Assembly: GCF_006539725.1 (NCBI RefSeq)
Contig: NZ_BJNO01000007.1
Span: 124,001-188,000, forward strand
Direction: 5' to 3'
Source of the DNA: Klebsiella terrigena
GTDB taxonomy: Bacteria > Pseudomonadota > Gammaproteobacteria > Enterobacterales > Enterobacteriaceae
DNA length: 64,000 nucleotides
Shown here piece after piece: positions 6,068 through 14,470 of the stretch. Positions within the stretch are counted from its first letter, which is position 1, and each line of letters begins with the position of its first letter. Both the position numbers and the translations under genes were made by a program. Under the pieces are notes generated by a model that searched no databases, was not told the DNA's origin, and worked only from the letters and a program-made list of their open reading frames with translations.

Positions 6068-8572
6068 ATGAGTCAGACGGTGATTACTTCCGCCTTTGAA
6101 CAGCTGAAAGCCCAGGAAGCGGCCAACGGTGGCGTTGTCATTCTTGATGAATTTGTGTTTGCAAATATTCCAAATCTGGACATTACCAGTCCTGTTGATC
6201 GCGGTGAGGGGTTGCCGGACGCTGCGCTGATTGTGCATCGTCAGGCTGTGGGTAAAACCGGGATGGTGAATAACAACGCCGTGGTTTACTCCGTGGTGAT
6301 GGGCGCGGATGTGGGTGACTTTGACTTCAACTGGGTGGGGCTGGTCAACAAAGATAATAACGTGGTGGCGATGATTGTTCATGCGCCCACGCAGAAGAAA
6401 ATTAAAACGGCGACTGGCCAGCAGGGTAACGTTTTAACCCGTTCTTTTCTGATGGAGTATAACGGCGCGTCAGAGCAGACCCAGATTATCACCCCGGCAG
6501 ATACCTGGCAGATTGATTTCACTGCCCGCCTGAACGGTGTTGATGAGCGTATCCGCTGTAAGAACATGGACATTTACGGTTCGGCCGCATTCATGGATGA
6601 CAGTTTTCTGGTAGTAAAAGACACCGACAACTATCTGGTTAAAAAAGGCACGGCATACATTGCCGGTGTTCGTGGGGAACTGCTGTTTGATCAGAATCTT
6701 ACTGTTGGTCAGCTACCGAGTAAAATCTGGGTGGATGTGTCCTGGAAGGGGACACTAACCAGTGTCTGGGCGTCGTCAGTGAAACTGACGGTTGCGGAGA
6801 TGCTGGAAAACTACACAGAAAATGACGAAAAGCATTATGTTTTCGCTATTGCTGAAATCAATGTGGACGGGGGAGTGAGTGACCTCCGATTACCCGGTGT
6901 GAAATCAGGAATTGTTAACGAAATAAATAAAAAACAGCCGCTTGATGACACTCTCACATCACTGTCTGGTCTGGATGCCAGAAAGGATATGATCCCTTAC
7001 TTTACCGGGGAAAAAAGCACCGGACTGACTGAATTAACGCCTGCCGGGAGGGGAATGCTCGGAAAAGAATCAGTGGAAGATATGGTGAGTTTTCTGGAGC
7101 TTGACCGTGTTGTACGTGCATCCATTCATCAATATATGACTGATGAAGATTTGGTTAAGATAAAAAGCCAGGCAGGGGCGGAGATTGATACCGATTATGC
7201 GCTGAAGAAAGCAATTAATGATGGCGTCACCGAGCTTTTTTATCCGCCAGTAGCTGGGGTTTATGTTCACGGAAATACACCTGTAACATTGCCATCCGGT
7301 TTTAATATGTATGGTGTCTGTAAACGTCCCTACGTAGTCGGTAATGATTCAGCATTTAACGGGTGCGGCACGGTTATCCGTAAGGCATCCGGAAAGGCAT
7401 TTTTATTTTATATGACAGGTCGCCACACTTTTAGGCAGGTAAATTTTGACGGGCGTGAGCAAAGTGGCAGTCTGACATACGGTGTATCCAGTTCATCACA
7501 AATGAATGGCAGTCGTTTTATTGAGTGCGGTATTTATCGGTTTGGCGTGGGGCTTGGCTGGAGTAATTATATTGCAACGTTATATGTACAGGCGTGCAAT
7601 ATTTCCGGGAATGGAACGGGGGTGCGTAACCTGATAGATTCCCGTGTGATCGACTCTGTCATTAACGCGAATAAAACAAGAGGGGTATCATTACTCACCG
7701 GGGCGAATAATAATTCTTTCATAGGTGTAAGAAATGAATGGAACGGACAGGAAAATTATTATGCTTATAAATCTGTTGAAAATATTATTTCCGGTGAATT
7801 ATGCGACCGCGCAGGATATGCGGCTATTGCAGCTTTAGAAGGGGGGAGCTGGGTTATTGATGGCACCGTTGTTCGCCGGTCGGGCGCAAATGTCACTGAG
7901 GGTGATAATAGCTCCTGTCATTTCATGGTCGTCGGTGACAAAAGTTCAATTACGATGAACGGAGTCGTGACAGGTACCGGGGCTGATGACGATGGCGGTG
8001 GGCTGAGATCACCTTCGTTTATCTTTTCCTCCACGGGAACGGGAAGTTCGAATGTCATTGCTGCGGGATGTAATTTCTTTGGGTTTGTAAAATCTTTACA
8101 CAATGAAAAAAACACGCTTCTGAAAGTGATCCGTTCCTGTCTCGGGTGCCCTGATGAAGTTAATACGGGACTTTCGAAGTCAGTTAATGGACGAGGGTGT
8201 ATTGACAGTCAGTCAGGTGTGCTGAGTTCTGGTGTTGGTAGCGTATTTTCAACAACGCTGGGGAATATATCACCTGGCCTGTACGGTGATCATATATTCA
8301 GAACATTACTGATTGAAGGGCGAGTGAACTCTACTGGTGCGAGTGTTTTATTTCGTGTTCCGTTGGTCTTTAAATATGAGTCAACATATGTTGATATGGT
8401 TATTATCGCAAGTGAAGCAAAGAATTATGGTTCGAGAATAGATATTGATGGTGGGTCTAACGGAGCCTCAGTGCAGATTAAATCTGACACAGAGGGAAAA
8501 CAATTAAACGTGTCAGTCACCAGTATCGATGGGCTTGACCGGCATCTAACTGCAACACTGCTATGGGATTGA
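6068..8572 (+). CDS. Tail fibre / tailspike with probable beta-helix receptor domain
   Basis: An 834-residue receptor-binding protein. Residues 1 to about 170 are the baseplate-attachment domain of P2-type fibres (phage tail-collar fibre family), recognisable from VITSAFEQLKAQEA at the start, GDFDFNWVGLVNK in the middle and ITPADTWQIDFTARLNG near 150. A linker runs to about residue 375. Residues from about 375 to 700 have the glycine, asparagine and serine spacing and short strand-like segments of a right-handed parallel beta-helix (GSRFIECGIYRFGVG, VIDGTVVRRSGAN). The last 120 residues look like a compact beta-rich cap. This layout is that of a tailspike that binds or degrades capsule or O-antigen. 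Catalytic residues cannot be named. The base composition is more AT-rich from about 6900. Confidence 0.85.
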   Translation: MSQTVITSAFEQLKAQEAANGGVVILDEFVFANIPNLDITSPVDRGEGLPDAALIVHRQAVGKTGMVNNNAVVYSVVMGADVGDFDFNWVGLVNKDNNVVAMIVHAPTQKKIKTATGQQGNVLTRSFLMEYNGASEQTQIITPADTWQIDFTARLNGVDERIRCKNMDIYGSAAFMDDSFLVVKDTDNYLVKKGTAYIAGVRGELLFDQNLTVGQLPSKIWVDVSWKGTLTSVWASSVKLTVAEMLENYTENDEKHYVFAIAEINVDGGVSDLRLPGVKSGIVNEINKKQPLDDTLTSLSGLDARKDMIPYFTGEKSTGLTELTPAGRGMLGKESVEDMVSFLELDRVVRASIHQYMTDEDLVKIKSQAGAEIDTDYALKKAINDGVTELFYPPVAGVYVHGNTPVTLPSGFNMYGVCKRPYVVGNDSAFNGCGTVIRKASGKAFLFYMTGRHTFRQVNFDGREQSGSLTYGVSSSSQMNGSRFIECGIYRFGVGLGWSNYIATLYVQACNISGNGTGVRNLIDSRVIDSVINANKTRGVSLLTGANNNSFIGVRNEWNGQENYYAYKSVENIISGELCDRAGYAAIAALEGGSWVIDGTVVRRSGANVTEGDNSSCHFMVVGDKSSITMNGVVTGTGADDDGGGLRSPSFIFSSTGTGSSNVIAAGCNFFGFVKSLHNEKNTLLKVIRSCLGCPDEVNTGLSKSVNGRGCIDSQSGVLSSGVGSVFSTTLGNISPGLYGDHIFRTLLIEGRVNSTGASVLFRVPLVFKYESTYVDMVIIASEAKNYGSRIDIDGGSNGASVQIKSDTEGKQLNVSVTSIDGLDRHLTATLLWD

Positions 8573-8574
8573 GC

Positions 8575-8754
8575 ATGGATGAAGAAAAAATGTTGCCTCC
8601 TTTTGATAAATGGTTTTCTGAAATTGTTTCTCTGGCAAAAGAAAGTAATCTAAGGCCAGTTTATAAAGGGGCGTGGGTGGATTTTTTTGATAATGGAATG
8701 ACACCATCTGAGGCAATATCTAATAATGCCGAGAGATTGCAGCCATTATCCTGA
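8575..8754 (+). CDS. Small protein downstream of tailspike (59 aa)
   Basis: The ATG at 8575 lies 3 bases after the tailspike stop and opens a 59-residue acidic frame starting MDEEKMLPPFDKWFSEI. Small genes in this place often encode fibre-assembly chaperones or receptor-related accessory proteins, but this one is shorter than the gpG/Tfa chaperones and I do not recognise it. The segment GMTPSEAISNNAERL near the end looks helical. It is probably co-translated with the tailspike. Confidence 0.55.
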   Translation: MDEEKMLPPFDKWFSEIVSLAKESNLRPVYKGAWVDFFDNGMTPSEAISNNAERLQPLS

Positions 8755-8793
8755 TCACTCGCACAGTGATTTTTATCTGTACTGGCAGGCTAC

Positions 8794-9516
8794 ATGTGGA
8801 AATACAGTAAAATTCAGTTAAAAGAAACCATGCCGTTTGGAAGCTGTACTGTTTTGCCAGCGCACCCTTGGGTATATGGGCTTGGCCAGAAAACGGAGAA
8901 CGGCACATATCTCAGCCCGGCGAATGCTGTTTCGTATCTGGCGCAGCAACTGGCTGATATCGGCGATATTTCCGATGTGGTGATATTCCTAATTACCGGC
9001 AGCAGCCATGATGATTTTATGCAGAATCTCGATGGACTGGTTGATGTTCTGCCGGTTCCCGCCATGACACAGGTTAAACGACTGGCGCAGTCGGCGGCAG
9101 AGCTGGCCACAGAGAGGATGCTGATCCCGTCACCTGCAATCGCGTCAGTTGCGGCCGTGCCGTTCTCCACACCGACAACACGCGCAGCGCTGAATGCGCA
9201 ACGAATCGTGGAAGGGCAGATGCAGGCCGCATCCGGTTTTAGTCTGGCGGGGGCAAAGGCAGCGCTGGCCGACTTCATCCGGGAGAGAACCGGCATTCTT
9301 GACGAGGTGTCCAGCGGGCTGGGATCGCTGAAGGGGAAAAGCGCCCGTGCCTGGGCGTTCACCGCGCAGGGCGATATCACCACCACGCTGCGCAGCATGG
9401 TGAAAGATATTCCGGCCGTGTCGGCGGTGCATTGCGCTGCGGTGATGATGGTCGGGGAAAATCTGGCAGGACTCAGGGAGATGATACATGAACTCGATAG
9501 CGACACTGGCGCTTAA
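8794..9516 (+). CDS. Phage tail protein, HP1 orf33-like position
   Basis: A 240-residue protein with no signal peptide. The N-terminal part is beta-rich (SCTVLPAHPWVYGLGQ). The rest is alanine-rich and helical, with ITGSSHDDFMQNLDGLVDVLP around residue 75 and a long helical stretch from residue 90 to 200. Its end overlaps the next gene by 29 bases. In HP1-like phages three tail genes of similar size order (orf33, orf34, orf35) follow the fibre genes, and I assign this to the first by position. A structural or tail-completion role is likely; sequence alone does not prove it. Confidence 0.6.
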   Translation: MWKYSKIQLKETMPFGSCTVLPAHPWVYGLGQKTENGTYLSPANAVSYLAQQLADIGDISDVVIFLITGSSHDDFMQNLDGLVDVLPVPAMTQVKRLAQSAAELATERMLIPSPAIASVAAVPFSTPTTRAALNAQRIVEGQMQAASGFSLAGAKAALADFIRERTGILDEVSSGLGSLKGKSARAWAFTAQGDITTTLRSMVKDIPAVSAVHCAAVMMVGENLAGLREMIHELDSDTGA

Positions 9517-10036
9517 CGGCGAAGGTATCCCGCTGAAAAATATGCGGGTCACGCTCACTATGCAGTTTCAGGATAAAGAGCAGTCCGGGCAGACCAGTTC
9601 CACTGCCAGGGCAGAGCAGGGAACGAAGGGCAAAGAGCTGCGCGTATCCGGCGAAGTACCGTTTAAAACCCCGGAGGTGCTGAAGCGCATCTTTGAGCTG
9701 GCCAGCGCCACCGGTGACGATGGCCAGCGGCAGAAATACCGGGTTGCGCACGATGCAGCCCGTGCAGTCGGATTCCGTGAAGCGACGTTTACCGGAAGCC
9801 TGGACGCGCCGCAGCAGGAAGGGCGCATGTCCTGGCTGGTCACGTTCACGCTGACCGAATTTATCAGCGTACCGGAAAAGCGGGAAGAGCGTGCGGCCGG
9901 AAAGGTCTCCGCACAGAAGCAAACGGCGGGTACAGGTGCCACGGGGAGCGGAACAGCCTCAGCCGGGGAAAGTGACGAGAAACTGACGTGGTTTGAGAGC
10001 AAGGTGCTTAAGCCCGTAAATGAAGCGCTGGGGTAA
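9488..10036 (+). CDS. Phage baseplate/tail protein, gpU-like position
   Basis: A 182-residue protein with a conserved-looking N-terminal module (LALNGEGIPLKNMRVTLTMQF) and a middle part, RQKYRVAHDAARAVGFREATF, of the kind found in baseplate-complex proteins that sit before the hub gene. The C-terminal third is a low-complexity A/G/S/T linker followed by a short helix (ESKVLKPVNEALG). It overlaps the preceding gene by 29 bases and the next gene begins 3 bases after its stop, so the three are one translational unit. By position it corresponds to orf34 of HP1 (gpU-like). Confidence 0.6.
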   Translation: MNSIATLALNGEGIPLKNMRVTLTMQFQDKEQSGQTSSTARAEQGTKGKELRVSGEVPFKTPEVLKRIFELASATGDDGQRQKYRVAHDAARAVGFREATFTGSLDAPQQEGRMSWLVTFTLTEFISVPEKREERAAGKVSAQKQTAGTGATGSGTASAGESDEKLTWFESKVLKPVNEALG

Positions 10037-10039
10037 TGC

Positions 10040-11719
10040 GTGAAACCAGTTCAACGAGTTTATTTATCAACGCAGCAGGTTCACTGCCCGGATATCGATC
10101 TGGTGCTGGAGCTGAACAGCTGCGGCCGGGGATTTATCACCGCACAGACGGATCAGGACTATACCGGCAAGCTGGTGCGGGTTGATGTGGGCTATACCGA
10201 TCTGCTGCTTCGCTGGTTTACCGGGTACGTTGAGCGCTCCCAGCCTGCGGAAAACGGCTTCCAGCGCCTCTTCGTGCGCGAGCTGGCGGGCGTATTCGAT
10301 AAGTTGTGGCCATGCTCCATGCAGCACCCGACACTGAAACAAATTGGCGGCTGGCTGGCAGAGCAGAGCGGCATCACCGTTCAGGTGCCGGATGCCACGT
10401 ATGCGACTACGCCGATCCCCCATTTCACCCACAGCGGCACTGGTTTTCAGCTTCTGAATGTACTGGGGCAGGCATTCAGCGTGCCGGACTATATCTGGCA
10501 TCCACTGCCGGACGGTGGATTATATCTGGGTGGTGCTGAAGGAGCCATGTTCGCCGGTCGGGAAGTGGAAATCCCGGCAGAATTTGCCCAAAGCACGGCG
10601 GGAGGCAACAGTATGACGCTGCCGGTGGTGCAGAGCCTGCGCCCCGGTGTGGAGATGAACGGCCAGCGGATCACCCGCGTTCATCTGCATAATGCGGATA
10701 TGACCGTGACCTGGACGCCGCGCAACAAACAGACGGGCCAGCCGTTACAGAAAACCGCCTTTCAGCGCCAGATTGAAGCAGCTTACCCGGAGCTGGCCAA
10801 CGGACTGCATACCCCAAGAATGGGGCGCGTCGTGGCGCATACCGAACCAGTCAGCAGCGGTAATTTTGCCGATCCGTTTCGCCCGCGCTACGCCGTGGAT
10901 GTGCAACTGCTGGACGCGAACGGCAACCCGGACGGCAGCACGCCGGTGTATTCAGCCGTACCGCTGCCGGTGCCGATGGCGGGGCATGATTCCGGGCTGT
11001 TTCAGTTCCCGGCGCTGGGAACGCTGGTCGAAATCGGGTTCACCGGAGGGCGTCCGGATAAGCCTTTCATCCGTGGCAGTCATGCAGACGGTACAAGCCT
11101 GCCTGACCTGAAGTCGGGAGAGCAGCTGCAACAGCAACGCGAAGAGGTATCGCAGCGCGTCACCCAGGCCGGAGACTGGGAACGAAAAACCGATCAGAGT
11201 ATCCGTGAAGACTCCATGTCCAGGGAAGTGACCGCCGATACGGAAAAACGCGAGCTGGTCACGCGGGAAACGATGGTGAAAGCCACTGACAAAACCACGG
11301 TGCTCGGCACGGCGCAAATGACGGCAGGGGCCATTCAGCAGATTGCGACCGGGGATTATGCTGTGGCCACAGGTCGAAATCGCCTGGCAACAATCAGCGG
11401 CGATGATGAAACGGAGGTTGCTGGCCAGCAGACCACAACCACTGGCAAAGGCCTGATAGAGAAGATTGGCGCGATACGCCGCAGCGTCGCCGCCGTGCAG
11501 CAGCAGATTGTTGCGCCGGTGGTCTGGATCGGCTCAGAACAAATAAATGTGACACAACTGATGCTGGACACGCTCGACGTGGTGAAAGAACTGGCCACAC
11601 TCACTGCCAGACATGCCCACCCGGAGACCGGCCTGCCAACCAACGCCAGAGAGATTGAGGGGGTGGCGGCGAAGACCGATACACTTAACGAGAAATACTC
11701 CCCCATCATCGCTGAATAA
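10040..11719 (+). CDS. Baseplate hub/spike fusion protein (gpD-like plus gpV-like, VgrG architecture)
   Basis: A 559-residue protein starting at GTG 10040. Residues 1 to about 260 look like a gpD/gp27 hub domain (LVRVDVGYTDLLLRWFTGYV near 45-65, HFTHSGTGFQLLNVLGQAF near 135). Residues about 260-350 look like a gpV-type OB-fold domain (GRVVAHTEPV, SGLFQFPALGTLVEIGFTGG, KPFIRGSHADG). Residues 350-490 carry repeated charged beta-strand-like segments rich in T, A and G, as in spike shafts. The tail ends with a helical segment. In P2 the hub and spike are separate genes D and V; this single-gene form matches the orf35 position of HP1-like phages and the VgrG plan of type VI secretion. Confidence 0.75.
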   Translation: MKPVQRVYLSTQQVHCPDIDLVLELNSCGRGFITAQTDQDYTGKLVRVDVGYTDLLLRWFTGYVERSQPAENGFQRLFVRELAGVFDKLWPCSMQHPTLKQIGGWLAEQSGITVQVPDATYATTPIPHFTHSGTGFQLLNVLGQAFSVPDYIWHPLPDGGLYLGGAEGAMFAGREVEIPAEFAQSTAGGNSMTLPVVQSLRPGVEMNGQRITRVHLHNADMTVTWTPRNKQTGQPLQKTAFQRQIEAAYPELANGLHTPRMGRVVAHTEPVSSGNFADPFRPRYAVDVQLLDANGNPDGSTPVYSAVPLPVPMAGHDSGLFQFPALGTLVEIGFTGGRPDKPFIRGSHADGTSLPDLKSGEQLQQQREEVSQRVTQAGDWERKTDQSIREDSMSREVTADTEKRELVTRETMVKATDKTTVLGTAQMTAGAIQQIATGDYAVATGRNRLATISGDDETEVAGQQTTTTGKGLIEKIGAIRRSVAAVQQQIVAPVVWIGSEQINVTQLMLDTLDVVKELATLTARHAHPETGLPTNAREIEGVAAKTDTLNEKYSPIIAE

Positions 11720-11733
11720 CCCCTCTTACTCAG

Positions 11734-11755
11734 CCCGCGTAATGCGGGTTTTTTT
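11734..11755 (+). terminator. Intrinsic terminator after tail operon
   Basis: Stem CCCGC-GTAAT-GCGGG at 11734-11748 followed by seven T residues, 15 bases after the hub/spike gene stop. This closes the late tail operon. Confidence 0.85.
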
Positions 11756-12277
11756 GTACCCGCCACCAGACCGCGCCAGACGCCCCAGAATGCCACGAAC
11801 ACCCAATCCAACGCGGGCTGCGCCAGAAATAGATCACCGCAGCAGATGGCGGCACGCTGCGCCACAGCCTGGCAAAATAAATCTTTCCCGGACGAAATCG
11901 GCGCTACACCGCACCCGCCTGCGGTTTTTGGATCATAAAAATTTTTCAGTTTTATTTTTCTTCAAACCGCACCGCCAGACCGCGCCAGTGCTGGCGGCTT
12001 TGCGGAAAACCAGAACTGAAAAGATTGAAAAGAATTTCAGTGTTTTTCAGTTTACTATAGTGTTTGGTATCAATGCTATGCCTTTAATGTGTTGATATTA
12101 TTTATTTTTTTTTATTTTTTTTGGCCTCTGTTAAGCATTTTTAAAAAACCCATCTCCTAACTCCATATGGCTTTGAAAAACTACCGGAAACTGAAATGTA
12201 TAAACAAACTGGATTTCAAATTGATTCATTATCTTATAATGTGGAGGACAGACAACGAGTGACTGATAGGAACAAAC
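11756..12277. other. Non-coding region between tail operon and cargo genes; candidate packaging-site repeats
   Basis: I see no convincing gene in these 522 bases. The first half is GC-rich and holds a repeated motif GCGCCAG/C at 11773, 11820, 11859 and 11982. A 14-base direct repeat, CCAGACCGCGCCAG, occurs at 11766-11779 and 11975-11988, and the second copy runs into an inverted repeat CGCCAG-TG-CTGGCG (11983-11996). In HP1-like phages the cohesive end lies beyond the last tail gene, so a cos or terminase-binding region could be here; that is inference. From about 12060 the sequence becomes very AT-rich with long T runs and leads into the promoter of the cargo genes. Confidence 0.45.
12214..12240 (+). 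promoter_or_regulatory. Candidate sigma-70 promoter of the DprA/HAD-PRTase cassette
   Basis: A perfect -10 hexamer TATAAT is at 12235-12240, 37 bases before the DprA-like start. TTTCAA at 12214-12219 is a possible weak -35, with 15 bases between. The ribosome binding site ATAGGAAC lies 5-12 bases before the ATG at 12278. An own promoter after a strong terminator fits a cargo unit expressed from the prophage independently of late genes. Confidence 0.45.
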
Positions 12278-13135
12278 ATGGATAGCTCTCTTACACTTAC
12301 TGTTGCACAAAGTGAAGCTTGGCAACACGCAGCATTGATTTTAGCCAAAAAAATAGGAGTAGGATCCAAAAAATCCAATGCCGAGTTAAAAAGTTTATTA
12401 TTAAATTTTGGGAGTATACAAAAGCTATATGATTATCACTTTTCAATGATACCACCCGATTCGGATATAGTTTCTAAGCTTGATAAGATATTTTCAAGTT
12501 TGAAAGTAAATTTTGGAGTGATTAATTGTTTAGACGATAATTATCCAGATTTACTTCAAGATATTTATGGTGCTCCACCTGTTTTGTATTATCGAGGTGA
12601 TATTAATATATTGAAACTGCCTCGAAGCATTTCTTTTGTTGGTACAAGGAATCTTGATAATCCTGAACATATTACGCAAGGTTTAAATGCCTTGGAACGG
12701 CTTGTAAAAGCCGGTTTTCAGGTTATTGTCAGCGGACTTGCAAAAGGTTCGGATACGCTTGGCCATCAAACAGCAATAAAACTTGGAGCAAAAACGATAG
12801 CGGTTTTAGGTAACCCTATAAATATTGCCTATCCAGCTGAAAACAAAAAGCTTCAAGAATTGATTGCGAAAGAACATCTCGTTTTGAGTGAATATCCGGT
12901 TGGTATACTTTCTCAAGGCTCTTATTTTGCAAACAGAAATCTCACAACCGTTAGCCTTTCAAGAGAAGGTGTTGTGGTAGCAAGAGCTGGAGATAAAAGT
13001 GGAACTCAATATGCGATAAGAACATGTGTTGAACAAAACAAAACTGTTTATGCGTTAGAAAATAATATTCATGAACCAGAATATCAGTGGGTTCATAAGT
13101 ATAAAAAATCGATTAAAGTTGTTAAGGATAGATAA
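12278..13135 (+). CDS. DprA/Smf-family SLOG-fold protein, prophage cargo
   Basis: A 285-residue protein with all the DprA signatures. These are DDNYPDLLQDIYGAPPVLYY (86-105), VGTR (121-124), SGLAKGSD (152-159), the nucleotide-binding-type loop ending YPAEN (185-189), SEYPVG (204-209), FANRN (217-221) and the closing segment AGDKSGTQYAI. The N-terminal 80 residues are helical, like the SAM/HhH part of DprA, and the C-terminal winged helix of long DprA proteins is missing. Competence DprA loads RecA on single-stranded DNA; outside competence, SLOG-fold proteins of this kind occur in conflict systems, where they are proposed to sense nucleotides or DNA. Codon use and AT content differ sharply from both the tail genes and host genes. 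It pairs with the next gene (12-base gap). Confidence 0.85.
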   Translation: MDSSLTLTVAQSEAWQHAALILAKKIGVGSKKSNAELKSLLLNFGSIQKLYDYHFSMIPPDSDIVSKLDKIFSSLKVNFGVINCLDDNYPDLLQDIYGAPPVLYYRGDINILKLPRSISFVGTRNLDNPEHITQGLNALERLVKAGFQVIVSGLAKGSDTLGHQTAIKLGAKTIAVLGNPINIAYPAENKKLQELIAKEHLVLSEYPVGILSQGSYFANRNLTTVSLSREGVVVARAGDKSGTQYAIRTCVEQNKTVYALENNIHEPEYQWVHKYKKSIKVVKDR

Positions 13136-13147
13136 AGGGAGTTTGCC

Positions 13148-14470
13148 ATGAATTCAAGAGCTATAATCTTTGACTTAGATGATACAATCTTTGCTACAGA
13201 AGAATTTAAACCATACCTCCGAACCGAATTTGGACGAGAAACCATTCCTGGTCTTATTGAACGCGGTGAGATTGAAGTTAGAGAAAGGCATCAGGGCGTT
13301 GTGGAATATATCAATGAACTGATAAATAACGGGATTGCTATCTTTATATTCTCTGACTCTCCCTCGGCTTATTGTTTTGCTATTCTTGATAAAGGTGGTG
13401 TCAATGTAAGTCGAGATAATGTTTATTGTAGTCAACATAAACCTACAGTTGATGATAATAACATCTTTACTTCATATCAAGATATTTTGGTGGTTGGTGA
13501 TAGTCCCAAAGATATATATTTTGCTCATTTAAGGGCTTTCCCCTCTATCTTGCTTGGAAGATTGAGCAAAAAATCCTGTGAATATTATAATCGCTGGACA
13601 AAGCCAAGTGCTATATGTACAAATCTGGATGAACTGAAATCTGCTGTTGATGACTACCTAAATGGACAGTTAGTTTTCCAGCAACATGATTTTAAAAAAA
13701 ATTATGATACCGTCGATCCTGATGAGTGTGAATTAACAACAATACCATCAGAAAATATGGGGCATGCCTTTGAATATTGGCCAAATTCAGATGACTGGGA
13801 TGACGTAGAAGATCGAAAAAAAGTATGGTTTGAAGTAAAGAGATCAATTAAAGTTGCAAAAGAATTAACTCCAAGCCAAATAGAAAGTAGTGAAAGAGTT
13901 GCATTTTACAATCGAAATAAAACTATCGGGTATGGAAAAGCTTTCAAAGCATTGATGTGGGTATCATTCCAGGAGTTTTTAAAATGGGCGAAAAAAGAGA
14001 AGCTAACTGGGAAAATATATTTGGTTCCTACACCACCCTCAGTTCCGATGGAATGTAATAAATCATTTCCGATGCTAATTTTGGCTGAGTGGTGGTCAAA
14101 GTATGCTTATTTTGCGCGGAAAAAGGGTGAGATAAACTTTATTCTTGAACATTTTTACATCGTTGAACGCTTTTGGCCAACGCCTCCAGCTCATATGTCA
14201 AATGGAAGGAGAGAGGTTAGGCCCCATCTTGAGACATTAGGTACTTATAAGAAAATCACAAAAAATGATGGAACGGCTGTAATAATTTTAGATGATATAG
14301 TTACCTCTGGAACTCAAATGAATGCTGTTGCAACACTACTAACCGAAGTTGGAATTTTTAAAAATGAGATTCCTTTTTACGGATACGCCTTTGCTCGAAC
14401 AACACGTCCAGGTGCAGATGTCTCCGAATTGTTGAGGCTATTTAGCGCATCTGAAATTGCTGGATCATGA
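13148..14470 (+). CDS. HAD hydrolase fused to ComF-like phosphoribosyltransferase, prophage cargo
   Basis: A 440-residue two-domain protein. Residues 1 to about 175 are a HAD-superfamily phosphatase: motif I DLDDT (D9, D11), motif II FSDS (S69), a candidate lysine K98 and motif IV VVGDSPKD (D118, D122), so all catalytic acids are present. An acidic linker (180-225) follows. Residues about 255-430 resemble ComF-type PRTases: VPTPP at 293-297, a KSFPMLILAEWW helix at 305-316, and the PRPP loop VIILDDIVTSGTQ at 378-390. The enzyme could act on a phosphoribosylated nucleotide or PRPP. GGGAG before the ATG and the 12-base gap make it an operon with the DprA-like gene. The gene is strongly AT-rich. 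I know no experimentally described protein of this layout. Confidence 0.85.
   Translation: MNSRAIIFDLDDTIFATEEFKPYLRTEFGRETIPGLIERGEIEVRERHQGVVEYINELINNGIAIFIFSDSPSAYCFAILDKGGVNVSRDNVYCSQHKPTVDDNNIFTSYQDILVVGDSPKDIYFAHLRAFPSILLGRLSKKSCEYYNRWTKPSAICTNLDELKSAVDDYLNGQLVFQQHDFKKNYDTVDPDECELTTIPSENMGHAFEYWPNSDDWDDVEDRKKVWFEVKRSIKVAKELTPSQIESSERVAFYNRNKTIGYGKAFKALMWVSFQEFLKWAKKEKLTGKIYLVPTPPSVPMECNKSFPMLILAEWWSKYAYFARKKGEINFILEHFYIVERFWPTPPAHMSNGRREVRPHLETLGTYKKITKNDGTAVIILDDIVTSGTQMNAVATLLTEVGIFKNEIPFYGYAFARTTRPGADVSELLRLFSASEIAGS

Noticed and set aside
8814-9506. Long minus-strand open frame (230 codons) opposite the tail gene
   Set aside because: Antisense shadow of a GC-rich gene; no ribosome binding site, and the plus frame fits the tail operon order and overlaps.
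11613-12095. Plus-strand 160-codon frame running out of the hub/spike gene across the terminator
   Set aside because: Arginine- and proline-rich shadow composition and it reads through a clear terminator.
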